From assembly GCF_003346715.1 (NCBI RefSeq), contig NZ_QQPQ01000001.1:124001-188000 (forward strand): DNA of 64,000 nucleotides, in the 5' to 3' direction. How positions within the stretch are numbered: the first letter of the stretch is position 1; the number at the start of each line of letters is the position of its first letter. The translations under genes were made by a program, and so were the position numbers. Source of the stretch: Oceanispirochaeta sp. M1 (GTDB taxonomy: Bacteria; Spirochaetota; Spirochaetia; DSM-2461). Positions 8,980 to 18,295 of this stretch are shown here, one piece after another. The notes beneath the pieces are model-generated. The model made no database searches and was not told the origin of the DNA. It saw nothing but the letters and a program-made list of their open reading frames with translations.

Positions 8980-11022
8980 ATGTCAATTCAGTCTAAAATG
9001 AAGAAATCTTTCGGTATCAGGATGAGAATGGTTGTCTCATTTTCTATTCTGGCTATTACACTGCTGACAGTCTATTCCGTAGTCATATACACACAGCAGA
9101 GTAAGAGTCTTATGAAGGAAACACTGCTTCAACTTACACTGAAGGCTCAGAATACGGCATCCTATGGAAACGGCTGGTTCATGGAACGTAAGAGGGTCGT
9201 AGAAGCGGCAGCTCTGATGTTCAATTCAGAAGAGACTCTGGGGGATGTCACTTCCAAATCAGTGAATCTCAACCCCTACATGGTTCTGGATGCAGAAAAA
9301 AGTGCTGTGGATTTCATGTATATCGGGACCGAGCAGAAAGAATTTTATGTCGGACTGGACTGGGTTCCTCCCTCTGATTTCGATCCGACATCCCGGCCCT
9401 GGTATATTGAAGCCAAATCAAATAAAGATACTATTATTACTGATGCCTATACTGATGCCAATACGGGTCAGGTTAATATTTCCATTGCGACACCCCTTAT
9501 CACTTCGGAAAACAAGTTCCTCGGATGTGTAGGAACGGATATCTATCTTGATGAGATTCTTGGGTTTATCGATGCGATTCATGAAGATAGAATTTCTGTT
9601 GCACTGATAAACCAGGATGGAGTTATCATGGCTCATCCCGATAAGGATCTTTTGGGATACAACCTTCTGAAAGATCCTGAGATGACAGAAGTAATGATGA
9701 ATGTGTATAGAGAGAAGACCGGTTATCAGTACTATACATTCCAGGGTGTGGAAAAGCTTATGACCTTCAGTGATCTCCCTGTTATGGAATGGCAGGTCCT
9801 TTACTTTATTGAGATCGGACTTCTTAATGAACCTCTAAACCGTCTGAAGCTGCTGTTTGTACTCTTCACTTTTTTCTCTGTGGTGGCCTTTATCGTAGTT
9901 TCTTTTCTTATCGCTTCAAGTTTTTCAAAGAGAATAGGAGCTGTTTCAATCAATCTGGAGAGCATTTCACAGGGATACCTGGAGATGAAGCTCCCCTCCA
10001 AAGCCTATGAATCAAAGGATGAGATCGGAGATCTGGCGATCTCTCTTCGTAAGACTATAGAGAGGCTTAAGTCCACGATCAGCCAGATCAATACGAGTTC
10101 TCACCATGTAGGTGAGGGCAGTCATGAAGTGAACGGCAATGCCGGGACCATCAGTGAGGGAGCACATAAACAGGCAAGTGTTGCCGAGGAAGTGGCAAGC
10201 TCTATCGAAGAGATGAATGCAAATATTCAGCAGAATGCGGAAAATGCCAAACAGACCGGCTCTATTGCCCAGGAGGTTTCTGAAGATGCCAAGCTGAGCG
10301 GTGATGCGGTTAGCAAAGCTGTTGTGGCAATGAACGAGATTACCGGCAAGATTGCCATTATTCAGGATATTGCCAGTCAGACGAATATGCTTGCTCTGAA
10401 TGCAGCCATCGAAGCCGCAAGAGCGGGTGAGCATGGAAAAGGTTTTGCCGTGGTTGCTTCGGAAGTCAGGAAACTGGCCGAACGGAGCCAGGAAGCTGCC
10501 GGTGAAATTAACGAGCTCTCTCTGACAACGGTAAAAGCGGCATCAACAGCATCTGAAAGTCTGGAGAAACTGGTTCCGGGAATTCAGAAAACTTCCGATC
10601 TTATTCAGGAAATCTCTGCAGCGACCACAGAGCAGAGCAGTGGTGTTGATCAGATCAACAGTGCCATTCTGCAGCTTAATGATGTTATTCAGCAGAATGT
10701 TTACAGTGCGGAGCAGATGTCGGGAACTTCCGATACTCTGGCAGGTTATGCCACTGAACTCAGAGAGATGATCTCTTTCTTCAAATATGACGGAAGCGAT
10801 AGATCTGCGGCTGTCAATACTGAAACTGTCAATACTGAAACTGTTAATACTGAAACTGTTAAGGAATCTGAACCCAAAGAAACCGTCAGAGCTCTTCCCG
10901 CTGCAAGTGCTGCTGCGTCTCCTGCTCCTCAGCCTTCAGCAGTTTCTGAACCGGCAGAAATGGAGGCGGGCTATGACAGTGGTGATGATGATCTTCTGGA
11001 TTCTGACTTTGAGAGTTTCTGA
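8980..11022 (+). CDS. methyl-accepting chemotaxis protein with double-Cache sensor and C-terminal docking tail
   Basis: The receptor has 680 residues; AGGAGGAG lies 4-6 nt before the ATG. TM1 is about 14-35. A periplasmic dCACHE domain (about 40-280) carries [11 protein letters not shown] and a GTDIYLDEI strand, motifs shared with amine/amino-acid-type Cache sensors. TM2 is about 285-308. A HAMP domain and a signalling hairpin follow, with [20 protein letters not shown] near 471. A flexible Thr/Ala/Pro linker with VNTET repeats then ends in SDFESF. DFESF fits the pattern of the CheR/CheB-tethering pentapeptide NWETF. The ligand is inferred only at family level. Confidence 0.93.
   Translation: MSIQSKMKKSFGIRMRMVVSFSILAITLLTVYSVVIYTQQSKSLMKETLLQLTLKAQNTASYGNGWFMERKRVVEAAALMFNSEETLGDVTSKSVNLNPYMVLDAEKSAVDFMYIGTEQKEFYVGLDWVPPSDFDPTSRPWYIEAKSNKDTIITDAYTDANTGQVNISIATPLITSENKFLGCVGTDIYLDEILGFIDAIHEDRISVALINQDGVIMAHPDKDLLGYNLLKDPEMTEVMMNVYREKTGYQYYTFQGVEKLMTFSDLPVMEWQVLYFIEIGLLNEPLNRLKLLFVLFTFFSVVAFIVVSFLIASSFSKRIGAVSINLESISQGYLEMKLPSKAYESKDEIGDLAISLRKTIERLKSTISQINTSSHHVGEGSHEVNGNAGTISEGAHKQASVAEEVASSIEEMNANIQQNAENAKQTGSIAQEVSEDAKLSGDAVSKAVVAMNEITGKIAIIQDIASQTNMLALNAAIEAARAGEHGKGFAVVASEVRKLAERSQEAAGEINELSLTTVKAASTASESLEKLVPGIQKTSDLIQEISAATTEQSSGVDQINSAILQLNDVIQQNVYSAEQMSGTSDTLAGYATELREMISFFKYDGSDRSAAVNTETVNTETVNTETVKESEPKETVRALPAASAAASPAPQPSAVSEPAEMEAGYDSGDDDLLDSDFESF
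10813..10857 (+). repeat. 15-bp in-frame tandem repeat (three copies)
   Basis: GTCAATACTGAAACT occurs at 10813-10827 and 10828-10842, with a one-base variant at 10843-10857. It encodes VNTET three times in the linker between the chemoreceptor coiled coil and its C-terminal pentapeptide. Copy number changes would alter tether length without shifting the frame. Confidence 0.9.
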
Positions 11023-11046
11023 TTCAGATATTAAATGATCAGTATA

Positions 11047-11083
11047 AGCCCTGTCCGGGGAGTGAATACCGGCAGGGCTTTTT
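11047..11083 (+). terminator. intrinsic terminator after the second chemoreceptor gene
   Basis: AGCCCTG/CAGGGCT with inner CCGG/CCGG pairs forms a G+C-rich hairpin followed by five T residues. It lies 25 bp after the stop and before the convergent TPR gene. Confidence 0.88.
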
Positions 11084-11117
11084 ACTAAATGAAATTGCTT
11101 TATTTATAAGAGTAGAA

Positions 11118-12035
11118 CTAAATTCCCTGTAAACTGTCTTTAAAACCATCCAGTTTGCTCTGCTGAAAATCGTTGATATCTGAGAGATTTTCCAGTTTAG
11201 TAATAAGCCACTTGAGCAGATCTGCTGCTTCTTCTTTATCTGACATCTGACTGAGTTTTTTACTGCTGTATGCAGGAGCCTTGTTGAAATCTACAGCACC
11301 TTCAAAATATTCGGCCTGTTCGAAAATATCCCCGGCTTTTGCATAGTTTTTGGATTTGGCTTTCAGTTTTTTATTTCTTTTACTGCTGTCCCAGTCCCTG
11401 CTTATCAGGTGATTGGCCATTTCGCCATAGACTTCAAGGTTGGGAATACCGTTCCCGTTCCATAGGCTGGCACCCTTTCTATCCTGACTTACAGCTTTAT
11501 CAATACTTCCACCAAGTACTCCGGGTACATCTGCATTGATAATTGCCAGTACAGACCAGGCATCACTATTATCAGGATCAATTTTCAGACAGGCATAGAG
11601 GTCGGACTTCATATCTCCGAGGCTTCCCAGAGAATCGGCGATTCCCTTTGTACTTCCCCAGCTGCCCAGGTTTGCTGCTCTCCAGTAGTAGGCCCAGGCA
11701 CTGTCGGCATTAAGGCTTATTGCTTCAGCTGCAAGTTCCATTCCTTCTTTATACATGGAAAGGGTTTCATCTTTAGATGCACCCTCACTTTTTGCCTTCT
11801 CTGTCAGCTCGTGACTGAATTGAGACTGTCTCCATAGCAGTTCTGACTTCTCTTTGTCATTGAGGCTTCCGTTCATCAGAGATTCTACCAGTTTCATCCC
11901 TTCCTCATCCTGATTGGATGCGAAGAGAAGGTCCGCCTTATCGAGGTCTGACTGATTCAGTGCTGTGGCAGGTAGGATCAGACAGAGAGTAAATAAAGTC
12001 ATAAGGCTGATAATCTTTTGCAATGTATTCATCAT
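11118..12035 (-). CDS. exported TPR-type helical repeat protein (TatT-like?)
   Basis: This 305-residue protein has a signal peptide (residues 1-26, cleavage near PATA-LN) and repeating helical pairs. One stretch reads SAWAYYWRAANLGSWG followed by LKIDPDNSDAW, which is TPR-like. The segment ending VPGVLGG is reminiscent of the periplasmic TPR partner TatT (Tp0956 type) of treponemal TRAP transporters. No TRAP permease gene is nearby, so this link is only a suggestion. AAGGAAAA precedes the tandem ATGATG start. It is probably a periplasmic scaffold or binding helper of unknown partner. Confidence 0.62.
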   Translation of the reverse strand: MMNTLQKIISLMTLFTLCLILPATALNQSDLDKADLLFASNQDEEGMKLVESLMNGSLNDKEKSELLWRQSQFSHELTEKAKSEGASKDETLSMYKEGMELAAEAISLNADSAWAYYWRAANLGSWGSTKGIADSLGSLGDMKSDLYACLKIDPDNSDAWSVLAIINADVPGVLGGSIDKAVSQDRKGASLWNGNGIPNLEVYGEMANHLISRDWDSSKRNKKLKAKSKNYAKAGDIFEQAEYFEGAVDFNKAPAYSSKKLSQMSDKEEAADLLKWLITKLENLSDINDFQQSKLDGFKDSLQGI

Positions 12036-12433
12036 TTTTCCTTTTGCATGAGTGCGAGCGACTGCTCTCTTTATCGTATGATAGCATAATTCTGAAAATC
12101 CTCAATAAATAATTAAACATAATTTCAGGCTCAAGGTTTGAAACTCAATTCTTAAGCAATTTTCTGAGTAGTAAGAAGAATAATGGAAGTTTGAGGGTCA
12201 TAAGACATTGTTCTCTGAGATGGAGCATTGAAATAGGAATAGGGAGATCCGAAAAGTATTAAATTATTCATTTTTGACTGTTATCATGAAGAGTAGGGTA
12301 GTGAAAATCGTTATTAGTAAAAAAACTCTGCTGTTTTATGCAATGTTAATAAATAAAATGAACATTTTGCATTTTTCGTAACAACAAAAATGTAGTAAGA
12401 ATACCTTAAAAGCTACCGCTTTGTTATTTTTTC
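12036..12433. other. A+T-rich intergenic region without a recognisable gene
   Basis: About 400 bp between the divergent TPR gene and the dpp promoter. It is A+T-rich, with no ORF having a ribosome site and no strong hairpin. TAAGCAATTTT occurs near 12153 and again near 12470, which may be chance. It presumably holds the promoter of the minus-strand TPR gene. Confidence 0.5.
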
Positions 12434-12463
12434 TTGTTAAAACCGTAAGAAATAGTGTAATAT
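12434..12463 (+). promoter_or_regulatory. candidate sigma-70 promoter of the dpp operon
   Basis: TTGTTA (12434-12439), an 18-bp spacer and TAATAT (12458-12463) predict a start near 12470 and a ~137-nt leader before the binding-protein gene. Confidence 0.5.
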
Positions 12464-12521
12464 AACAGCTAAGCAATTTTTCTTATAAGGCATAACTATC
12501 AGTAACATAAAGGATTCTATG

Positions 12522-12531
12522 GAAACGTTTC
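12522..12531. promoter_or_regulatory. palindrome GAAACGTTTC in the dpp leader
   Basis: A perfect 10-bp palindrome with a central CG lies about 55 bp downstream of the predicted transcription start and 75 bp before the dppA-like ATG. Its form resembles LacI-family operators, which usually centre on CG. No such regulator lies in the window. Confidence 0.3.
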
Positions 12532-12606
12532 TATTTGTAGAATCGTGGCTGGTACGGATTTTGCATGTCTTTAGGAAAATAAGTAAACGCTATACAAGGG
12601 GATTGT

Positions 12607-14226
12607 ATGAAAAAATTATTCAAAATCAGCATGGTTCTACTGCTGGTTCTGTCTGCTGCAACAGTTTTTGCCGCAGGTGGACAGGAAACTCCTGCTGCTT
12701 CCGAGGAGAAAGCTCCCATGGAAGACAGCAGAATGGGTGGAGTACTCGTATTTGGACGCTCCGGAGACTCTGTAGGTCTTGATCCCGGTCGGGAAACTGA
12801 CGGAGAGTCCTTCTATGGATCTACACAGGTATATGACACACTGGTTGAGTTTGTTCCCGGACAGACTTCTATACAGCCTGCACTGGCTGAAAGCTGGTCT
12901 TTTGCAGATGATGGTCTAAGTGCCACTTTCAACCTGCGAAAAGGTGTGAAATTCCATGACGGTACCGATTTTAATGCGGATGCTGTAGTTTTCTCATTTG
13001 AAAGACAGTTCAAAGAAGATCATCCTTTCTATAAGAATGGACCCTGGAAATACTGGGGTTACATGGGAATGAGTGATATCGTTGATTCAGTTGTAGCCAT
13101 TGATGAATACACTGTTAAATTCAACTTGAAAGTTGTAGAGGCTCCCTTTATTGCCAACCTGGCAATGGATTTCGCATCTATCGTTTCTCCCGCAGCTGCT
13201 GAAAAATATGGTGAAGATCTGGCTACCAACCCCGTTGGTACCGGAGCCTTTAAATTTGTATCCTGGATCAAAGATGACAACATGGTATTCGAAAGAAACC
13301 CCGACTACTGGGGCGGAGATGTATACCTGGATCGTCTGATCATCAAGGTTATTCCCGATGCAACAGCACGTTGGCTGTCTCTTAAGAAAGGTGAAGTTGA
13401 TGTAATTGACTTTCCTTCTCCTGAGGATCTGGAAGAAATGCAGAACACAGCGGGAATAAAAGTTATTCAGCAGGCAGGACTTAATGTAGGTTACCTGGCT
13501 CTCAACAACGAAAAAGCTCCTTATGATAATGTAAAAGTAAGACAGGCTATGAATTATGCCATCGACAGAGACGAAATTGTAAAAGGTGTTTACGGCGCAG
13601 CCGGTGCACCTGCCAAGAACCCTCTGCCTCCCACAATGTGGTCATATAATGACGATATCGACGCTTATCCCTATGATCCTGAAATGGCTAAAAAGCTTCT
13701 TGCTGAAGCTGGATATGCCGATGGTTTCAAGACTGAAATCTGGGCCATGCCCGTAGCAAGACCTTATAACCCCAACGGTAGAAAGGTTGCAGAAATTATG
13801 CAGGCTCAGCTCGCTAAAGTCGGAATCGAAGTAGAAATTGTTTCCTACGAGTGGGGTACATATCTGGATAAATGTGACTACGGTGAGCATCAGGCTGCCA
13901 TGCTGGGTTGGACCGGTGATAACGGTGACCCTGATAACTTCCTCTGGGTTCTGCTGTCTAAACAGGCTGCTGAAAAACCCGCTGGAAACATTGCTTTCTG
14001 GAAAAATGATGAGTTTACCGACCTGATTGCAGAAGCAAAACAGGAAATGGATGTGGCTAAGAGGACTGAACTTTATAGAGCCGCTCAGGTTGTTTTCCAT
14101 GACGACGCTCCCTGGGTTCCCCTGGCACACTCTGTTGTATCAGAACCCATGAAAGAATCCGTTCAGGATTTCTACCTCTACCCTACCGGAAAACGAGTTT
14201 TCGCCAAGGTATGGCTTAAAAAGTAA
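12607..14226 (+). CDS. dppA: peptide/dipeptide ABC transporter substrate-binding protein (family 5)
   Basis: The protein has 539 residues. The signal peptide (residues 1-22) ends in VFA-AGGQE, a pattern common in spirochaete binding proteins; there is no lipobox cysteine. Family-5 hallmarks are seen: LAESWSFADDGLSATFNLRKGVKF-like blocks near residue 95 and an RQAMNYAIDRDEI-type motif near 315. It delivers oligopeptides (possibly nickel or other solutes) to the DppBCDF complex encoded just downstream. Codon use is biased (AAC, GGT), suggesting high expression. A terminator separates it from dppB, so it should outnumber the membrane subunits. Confidence 0.92.
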   Translation: MKKLFKISMVLLLVLSAATVFAAGGQETPAASEEKAPMEDSRMGGVLVFGRSGDSVGLDPGRETDGESFYGSTQVYDTLVEFVPGQTSIQPALAESWSFADDGLSATFNLRKGVKFHDGTDFNADAVVFSFERQFKEDHPFYKNGPWKYWGYMGMSDIVDSVVAIDEYTVKFNLKVVEAPFIANLAMDFASIVSPAAAEKYGEDLATNPVGTGAFKFVSWIKDDNMVFERNPDYWGGDVYLDRLIIKVIPDATARWLSLKKGEVDVIDFPSPEDLEEMQNTAGIKVIQQAGLNVGYLALNNEKAPYDNVKVRQAMNYAIDRDEIVKGVYGAAGAPAKNPLPPTMWSYNDDIDAYPYDPEMAKKLLAEAGYADGFKTEIWAMPVARPYNPNGRKVAEIMQAQLAKVGIEVEIVSYEWGTYLDKCDYGEHQAAMLGWTGDNGDPDNFLWVLLSKQAAEKPAGNIAFWKNDEFTDLIAEAKQEMDVAKRTELYRAAQVVFHDDAPWVPLAHSVVSEPMKESVQDFYLYPTGKRVFAKVWLKK

Positions 14227-14245
14227 TTAAATCTTTAGAGATTGT

Positions 14246-14276
14246 CCTCCCGGGAGTTCCTTCCGGGAGGCTTTTT
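14246..14276 (+). terminator. intra-operon terminator between dppA and dppB
   Basis: CCTCCCGG (14246-14253) pairs with CCGGGAGG (14263-14270), followed by CTTTTT. It lies 20 bp after the dppA stop. Partial read-through would feed the permease and ATPase genes. Confidence 0.88.
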
Positions 14277-14330
14277 CATGTACGGAGTCTCCCCTTAAAA
14301 AATCACAGGGAGCTCCGGATTGTAGGAAAT

Positions 14331-15344
14331 ATGATTCGATATATTTTAAAACGTCTTGTTATGCTTTTTCCCACTCTTTTCGGAGTGGTTACGCTGGTCT
14401 TTTTTATGATAGCCCTGTCACCGGGTGATCCGGCCAGAGTCATGCTGGGAGAGCGGGCCAGTAAAGAAAAACTTGAAAAACTGAGGGCCGATCTTGGCCT
14501 TGATAAACCGCTTATTGAACAGTACGGTCTCTATCTTAAACGTATTGTCAGACTGGATTTCGGAAAATCCATTAAATCAGGACAGAAGGTCTGGGACGAG
14601 GTTAAAGCCCGTTATCCAGCTACCATTGAACTTGCTCTGTGTGCCATGATCTTTGCCTCTGTACTGGGGGTCTGGATAGGGGTCATATCGGCAACCAAAA
14701 AGAATACCTGGATAGACTATACGACCATGGTCGGTGCTCTGCTGGGGGTTTCCATGCCCGTATTCTGGCTGGCACTTGTTATGATCATGGTATTTTCGGT
14801 CAATCTGAATATGTTCCCCACCGGTGGACGTATGAATCTCAGATTGTACTTTACTCCTGAAACCAACTTTTATCTGATAGATACATTTAAATATCTGCTC
14901 CAGGGAAAGCCCGAATACATTCTTTCGGCCCTGCATCACCTTGTTCTTCCTTCTATTGCTCTGGGAACTATTCCCCTGGCGATTATTGCCCGTACTACAC
15001 GGAGCAGTATGCTTGAGGTTCTTAAGCAGGATTATGTAAAAACCGTCCGTTCCTCAGGTATTAAAGAGAGACGTGTTGTTTTCCGCTATGCATTGCGAAA
15101 CGCACTTCTTCCTGTCATTACAGTTATAGGTCTTCAATTCGGAATGCTCCTTGCCGGAGCCCTTCTGACAGAGACTATCTTTGCCTGGCCCGGAATCGGT
15201 AAATGGATCTATCACGCCATTGAAGCCCGCGACTATCCTGCGGTTCAGGGTGGAATCATCGTTATCTCTACTTCCTTTGTACTAATTAATCTGATAGTCG
15301 ATGTCCTTTATTCCGTTATAAATCCAAAAATCAGGTTGCAGTAA
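14331..15344 (+). CDS. dppB: peptide ABC transporter permease DppB
   Basis: This 337-residue inner-membrane permease has about six transmembrane helices. The N-terminal RYILKRLVMLFPTLFGV is typical of the OppB/DppB family. The EAA loop (about residues 236-255, near VKTVRSSGIKERRV) contacts the ATPases. The large periplasmic loop after TM1 is typical of OppB proteins. It is second in the dppABCDF operon, 2 bp before dppC. Confidence 0.93.
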   Translation: MIRYILKRLVMLFPTLFGVVTLVFFMIALSPGDPARVMLGERASKEKLEKLRADLGLDKPLIEQYGLYLKRIVRLDFGKSIKSGQKVWDEVKARYPATIELALCAMIFASVLGVWIGVISATKKNTWIDYTTMVGALLGVSMPVFWLALVMIMVFSVNLNMFPTGGRMNLRLYFTPETNFYLIDTFKYLLQGKPEYILSALHHLVLPSIALGTIPLAIIARTTRSSMLEVLKQDYVKTVRSSGIKERRVVFRYALRNALLPVITVIGLQFGMLLAGALLTETIFAWPGIGKWIYHAIEARDYPAVQGGIIVISTSFVLINLIVDVLYSVINPKIRLQ

Positions 15345-15346
15345 AA

Positions 15347-16252
15347 ATGAGTAATTCAGAAGTAATTAGTAATAAAAAAGTAAAAGATACGGGAGAACTC
15401 CTGAAGGATGAATCTCCTATTATTGAACATTGGCATCAGCTGAAGCATAGTAAAACCGCCATGGCCGGGTTGATTATCATCCTGTTTTTCATTGTATTGG
15501 CTGTTTTCGCTCCGCTTCTGGCTCCCATGGACCCTGTAGCCCAGGATATGGAGATGAGAAAAACAGCGCCCTTTGCTTCCGAGTATATTCTTGGTACAGA
15601 TGACCTGGGGCGGGATATGCTTTCAAGGTTGATCTACGGGGCCAGAATTTCCATGATTATCGGTATTATTGCCGTGGGTATTGCTCTGTTTTTCGGTATT
15701 ATTATCGGTATGGTTTCCGCTTATTACGGTGGCTGGGTAGATAAGATAATTATGAGGCTGGTAGATATAATGCTGGCCTTTCCCTATATTCTACTGACCA
15801 TTGTTATCGTTGCGGTTTTAGGACCATCTCTGACCAATGCCATGGTCGCCATCGGTATATCACAGATTCCGCGGTACATACGTATTGTCAGGGCTTCGGT
15901 TCTGGCCGAAAAAGAGAATGACTATGTTCTTGCAGAAAGAGCTTTAGGGGCTTCGGATATGGAACTTATGTTCCGATCCATTCTTCCCAACTGTCTGGCA
16001 CCTATCTCAGTTCAGGCTACCCTGGGCTTCGGTTCCGCCATTCTTGAATCTGCGGGTCTCTCCTTTCTCGGACTGGGAGCTCAGCCTCCTACCCCCGAAT
16101 GGGGTCTTATGATTGCCAGCTCCAAGGAGTTTGTAACCTCCGCCTGGTGGATCGTAACCCTGCCCGGTATTGCCACACTTCTGGCTGTACTTGGATTCAA
16201 CCTGCTGGGAGACGGCCTGCGGGATATTCTAGACCCGAGGATGAAAGACTGA
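15347..16252 (+). CDS. dppC: peptide ABC transporter permease DppC
   Basis: This 301-residue permease of the OppC/DppC family has an N-terminal cytoplasmic extension, one TM, the conserved LGTDDLGRDMLSRLIYGAR block (about 83-101), and five further helices. Its EAA loop is RALGASDMELMFRSILPN. It pairs with DppB to form the transmembrane channel. It directly precedes dppD with a 1-bp gap. Confidence 0.93.
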   Translation: MSNSEVISNKKVKDTGELLKDESPIIEHWHQLKHSKTAMAGLIIILFFIVLAVFAPLLAPMDPVAQDMEMRKTAPFASEYILGTDDLGRDMLSRLIYGARISMIIGIIAVGIALFFGIIIGMVSAYYGGWVDKIIMRLVDIMLAFPYILLTIVIVAVLGPSLTNAMVAIGISQIPRYIRIVRASVLAEKENDYVLAERALGASDMELMFRSILPNCLAPISVQATLGFGSAILESAGLSFLGLGAQPPTPEWGLMIASSKEFVTSAWWIVTLPGIATLLAVLGFNLLGDGLRDILDPRMKD

Positions 16253-16253
16253 T

Positions 16254-17264
16254 ATGGACGACAATAAACTACTTTCTATTGAAAACATAAATGTGCATTT
16301 TCATACCCGCCGTGGTGTGGTAAAGGCTGTCCGTGACCTCTCTCTTTATATCAATAAGGGTGAAACTCTTGCATTGGTAGGGGAGTCGGGCTGTGGTAAG
16401 TCTGTAACTGCTCATACAATCAACCAGCTTATTCCCATGCCTCCGGGTGTGATTGAAAGCGGTTCTGTTATATTCAGAGACAGAGATCTGCTGCAGCTTC
16501 CTGAGAAGGAGATTCAGAAACTGAGGGGTACTCAGATTTCAATGATCTTTCAGGAACCCATGACCAGTCTGAACCCTGTTTTTAAAATAGGAGACCAGCT
16601 GGCGGATGTATTTCTGGCCCATCAGAAAATGTCAAAGAAAAAAGCTCATGCAAAAGCGGTAGAGCTCCTGGATCTGGTGAAGATACCTTCTCCCGAAAAG
16701 AGGGCTATGGATTATCCCCATCAGCTTTCCGGAGGAATGAGACAGCGTGTTATGATTGCCATGGCCCTTGCCTCTCCCGAGCCTGGACTGATGATTGCCG
16801 ATGAACCGACTACGGCTCTTGATGTAACCATACAGGCACAGATTCTGGATCTTCTTACAGATTTAAAAGATGAAGTGGATATGTCCATTCTTCTGATCAC
16901 CCACGATATGGGTGTCGTTGCCGAAACTGCGGACCGGGTTGTTGTCATGTACGCAGGCCGTAAAGTGGAGGAGGGAACTGTGTTCCAGATTTTTGATAAT
17001 CCCTCCCATCCCTATACCCTTGGACTGCTCAATTCTCTTCCTTCCAATGAAAAGTACGGTGATAACAACCGTCTTGAAGCGATTCCCGGCAATGTTCCTG
17101 ATCTTCTGAGTCTGGGAGACGGTTGTCCCTTTGCCAACCGCTGCTCCTATGGCGATGCTTCCTGTGATAAGGAATTTCCCGGAATTACTACGGTGGAAGA
17201 GGGACATTCTATCTGGTGTTATAAGGCGGATGATGTAAAAAACCAAAAAGGATCTAAAAGCTGA
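16254..17264 (+). CDS. dppD: peptide ABC transporter ATPase DppD
   Basis: The ATPase has 336 residues. Walker A is GESGCGKSV (about 42-50), the signature is LSGGMRQRV, and Walker B is [12 protein letters not shown]. The oligopeptide-specific C-terminal extension carries a Cys cluster ([14 protein letters not shown]) that in homologues binds a 4Fe-4S cluster. It hydrolyses ATP together with DppF. Its stop overlaps the dppF start (TGATG). Confidence 0.94.
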   Translation: MDDNKLLSIENINVHFHTRRGVVKAVRDLSLYINKGETLALVGESGCGKSVTAHTINQLIPMPPGVIESGSVIFRDRDLLQLPEKEIQKLRGTQISMIFQEPMTSLNPVFKIGDQLADVFLAHQKMSKKKAHAKAVELLDLVKIPSPEKRAMDYPHQLSGGMRQRVMIAMALASPEPGLMIADEPTTALDVTIQAQILDLLTDLKDEVDMSILLITHDMGVVAETADRVVVMYAGRKVEEGTVFQIFDNPSHPYTLGLLNSLPSNEKYGDNNRLEAIPGNVPDLLSLGDGCPFANRCSYGDASCDKEFPGITTVEEGHSIWCYKADDVKNQKGSKS

Positions 17265-18229
17265 TGAAACCATTAATGGAGGTGAAAGACCTCAAGAAAT
17301 ATTATCAGATCAGTGCCCGGGATGGAGACAAGAAGCAGATCCTCAAGGCTGTGGACGGCGTCTCCTTTGAAATCCAGAAGGGAGAAATACTGGGTGTTGT
17401 AGGTGAGTCCGGCTGTGGGAAATCCACATTGGGCAAAACTGTTCTCAGACTCCATGAAAAGACTGAAGGTGAAGTTCTTTACGACGGCAAAGATCTTTTT
17501 TCAATGAAACATAAGGAGATGATTGAGCTTAGAAAGAACATTCAGATGGTCTTTCAGGATCCCTTCTCCTCTCTCAATCCCCGTAAAAAAGTTTCTTCTC
17601 TGATCAGCCAGCCACTGCGTATTCATGAGCTAGGAACTCCTGCCGAAATAAGCGCTATGGTTGAAGATATCATGAATGAAGTCGGGATTAATCCCATGTA
17701 CAAGAACCGTTTTCCCCATCAGTTTTCCGGGGGACAGAGACAGCGGATCGGTATTGCCAGGGCCCTGGCTCTGAATCCTGAGTTTGTTGTCTGTGATGAG
17801 GCAGTATCGGCTCTGGATGTTTCTGTACAGGCTCAGATTCTCAATCTGCTTCAGGACTTAAGAGAAAAACACGATCTTACCTATATGTTTATTGCCCACG
17901 ACCTGGCAGTGGTTGAGTATATCTCCACTAGAATTGTTGTCATGTATCTGGGAAAGATAATTGAAGTGGCCGACAAGGATGAGCTTGTGAAGAATCATAC
18001 CCATCCATATACAAAGGCTCTCTTCAATGCCTTTCCCCTGACAGATCCCCATAAGAGATCGGAGAAGAAAAAGATTGTTATGGGAGATGTACCAAGCCCG
18101 GTGAATCCCCCGTCAGGGTGTCATTTTCACCCCCGCTGCCCCTATGTGAAGGCTATCTGCAAAGAGCAGTACCCTCCCCTTAAGGAAGTGGCTCCGGGTC
18201 ATATGTCGGCCTGCTGGCTGAATAACTGA
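17264..18229 (+). CDS. dppF: peptide ABC transporter ATPase DppF
   Basis: The ATPase has 321 residues. Walker A is GESGCGKST (about 47-55), the signature is FSGGQRQRIGIARAL, and Walker B is FVVCDEAVSALD. The C-terminal Cys motif is GCHFHPRCPYVKAIC. It is the partner of DppD and last gene of the operon, followed by a strong terminator. Confidence 0.94.
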   Translation: MKPLMEVKDLKKYYQISARDGDKKQILKAVDGVSFEIQKGEILGVVGESGCGKSTLGKTVLRLHEKTEGEVLYDGKDLFSMKHKEMIELRKNIQMVFQDPFSSLNPRKKVSSLISQPLRIHELGTPAEISAMVEDIMNEVGINPMYKNRFPHQFSGGQRQRIGIARALALNPEFVVCDEAVSALDVSVQAQILNLLQDLREKHDLTYMFIAHDLAVVEYISTRIVVMYLGKIIEVADKDELVKNHTHPYTKALFNAFPLTDPHKRSEKKKIVMGDVPSPVNPPSGCHFHPRCPYVKAICKEQYPPLKEVAPGHMSACWLNN

Positions 18230-18257
18230 ATTGGCTGAAACTTATATCTAAATATTG

Positions 18258-18284
18258 CCGCTCCCTCCGGGGAGCGGTTTTTTT
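18258..18284 (+). terminator. intrinsic terminator of the dpp operon
   Basis: CCGCTCCC (18258-18265) pairs with GGGAGCGG (18270-18277), followed by seven T residues. It lies in the narrow gap before the convergent FecR-OmpA gene and acts only on the plus strand. Confidence 0.9.
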
Positions 18285-18295
18285 ATTCGATTATT

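Noticed and set aside
10813-10857. Tandem repeat considered as a possible CRISPR or mobile-element remnant
   Set aside because: It is an in-frame coding repeat of only 15 bp with no spacers and is fully explained as a receptor linker.
12519-12782. Plus-strand frame overlapping the start of dppA
   Set aside because: It reads through the dppA signal-peptide coding region in another frame and has no ribosome site.
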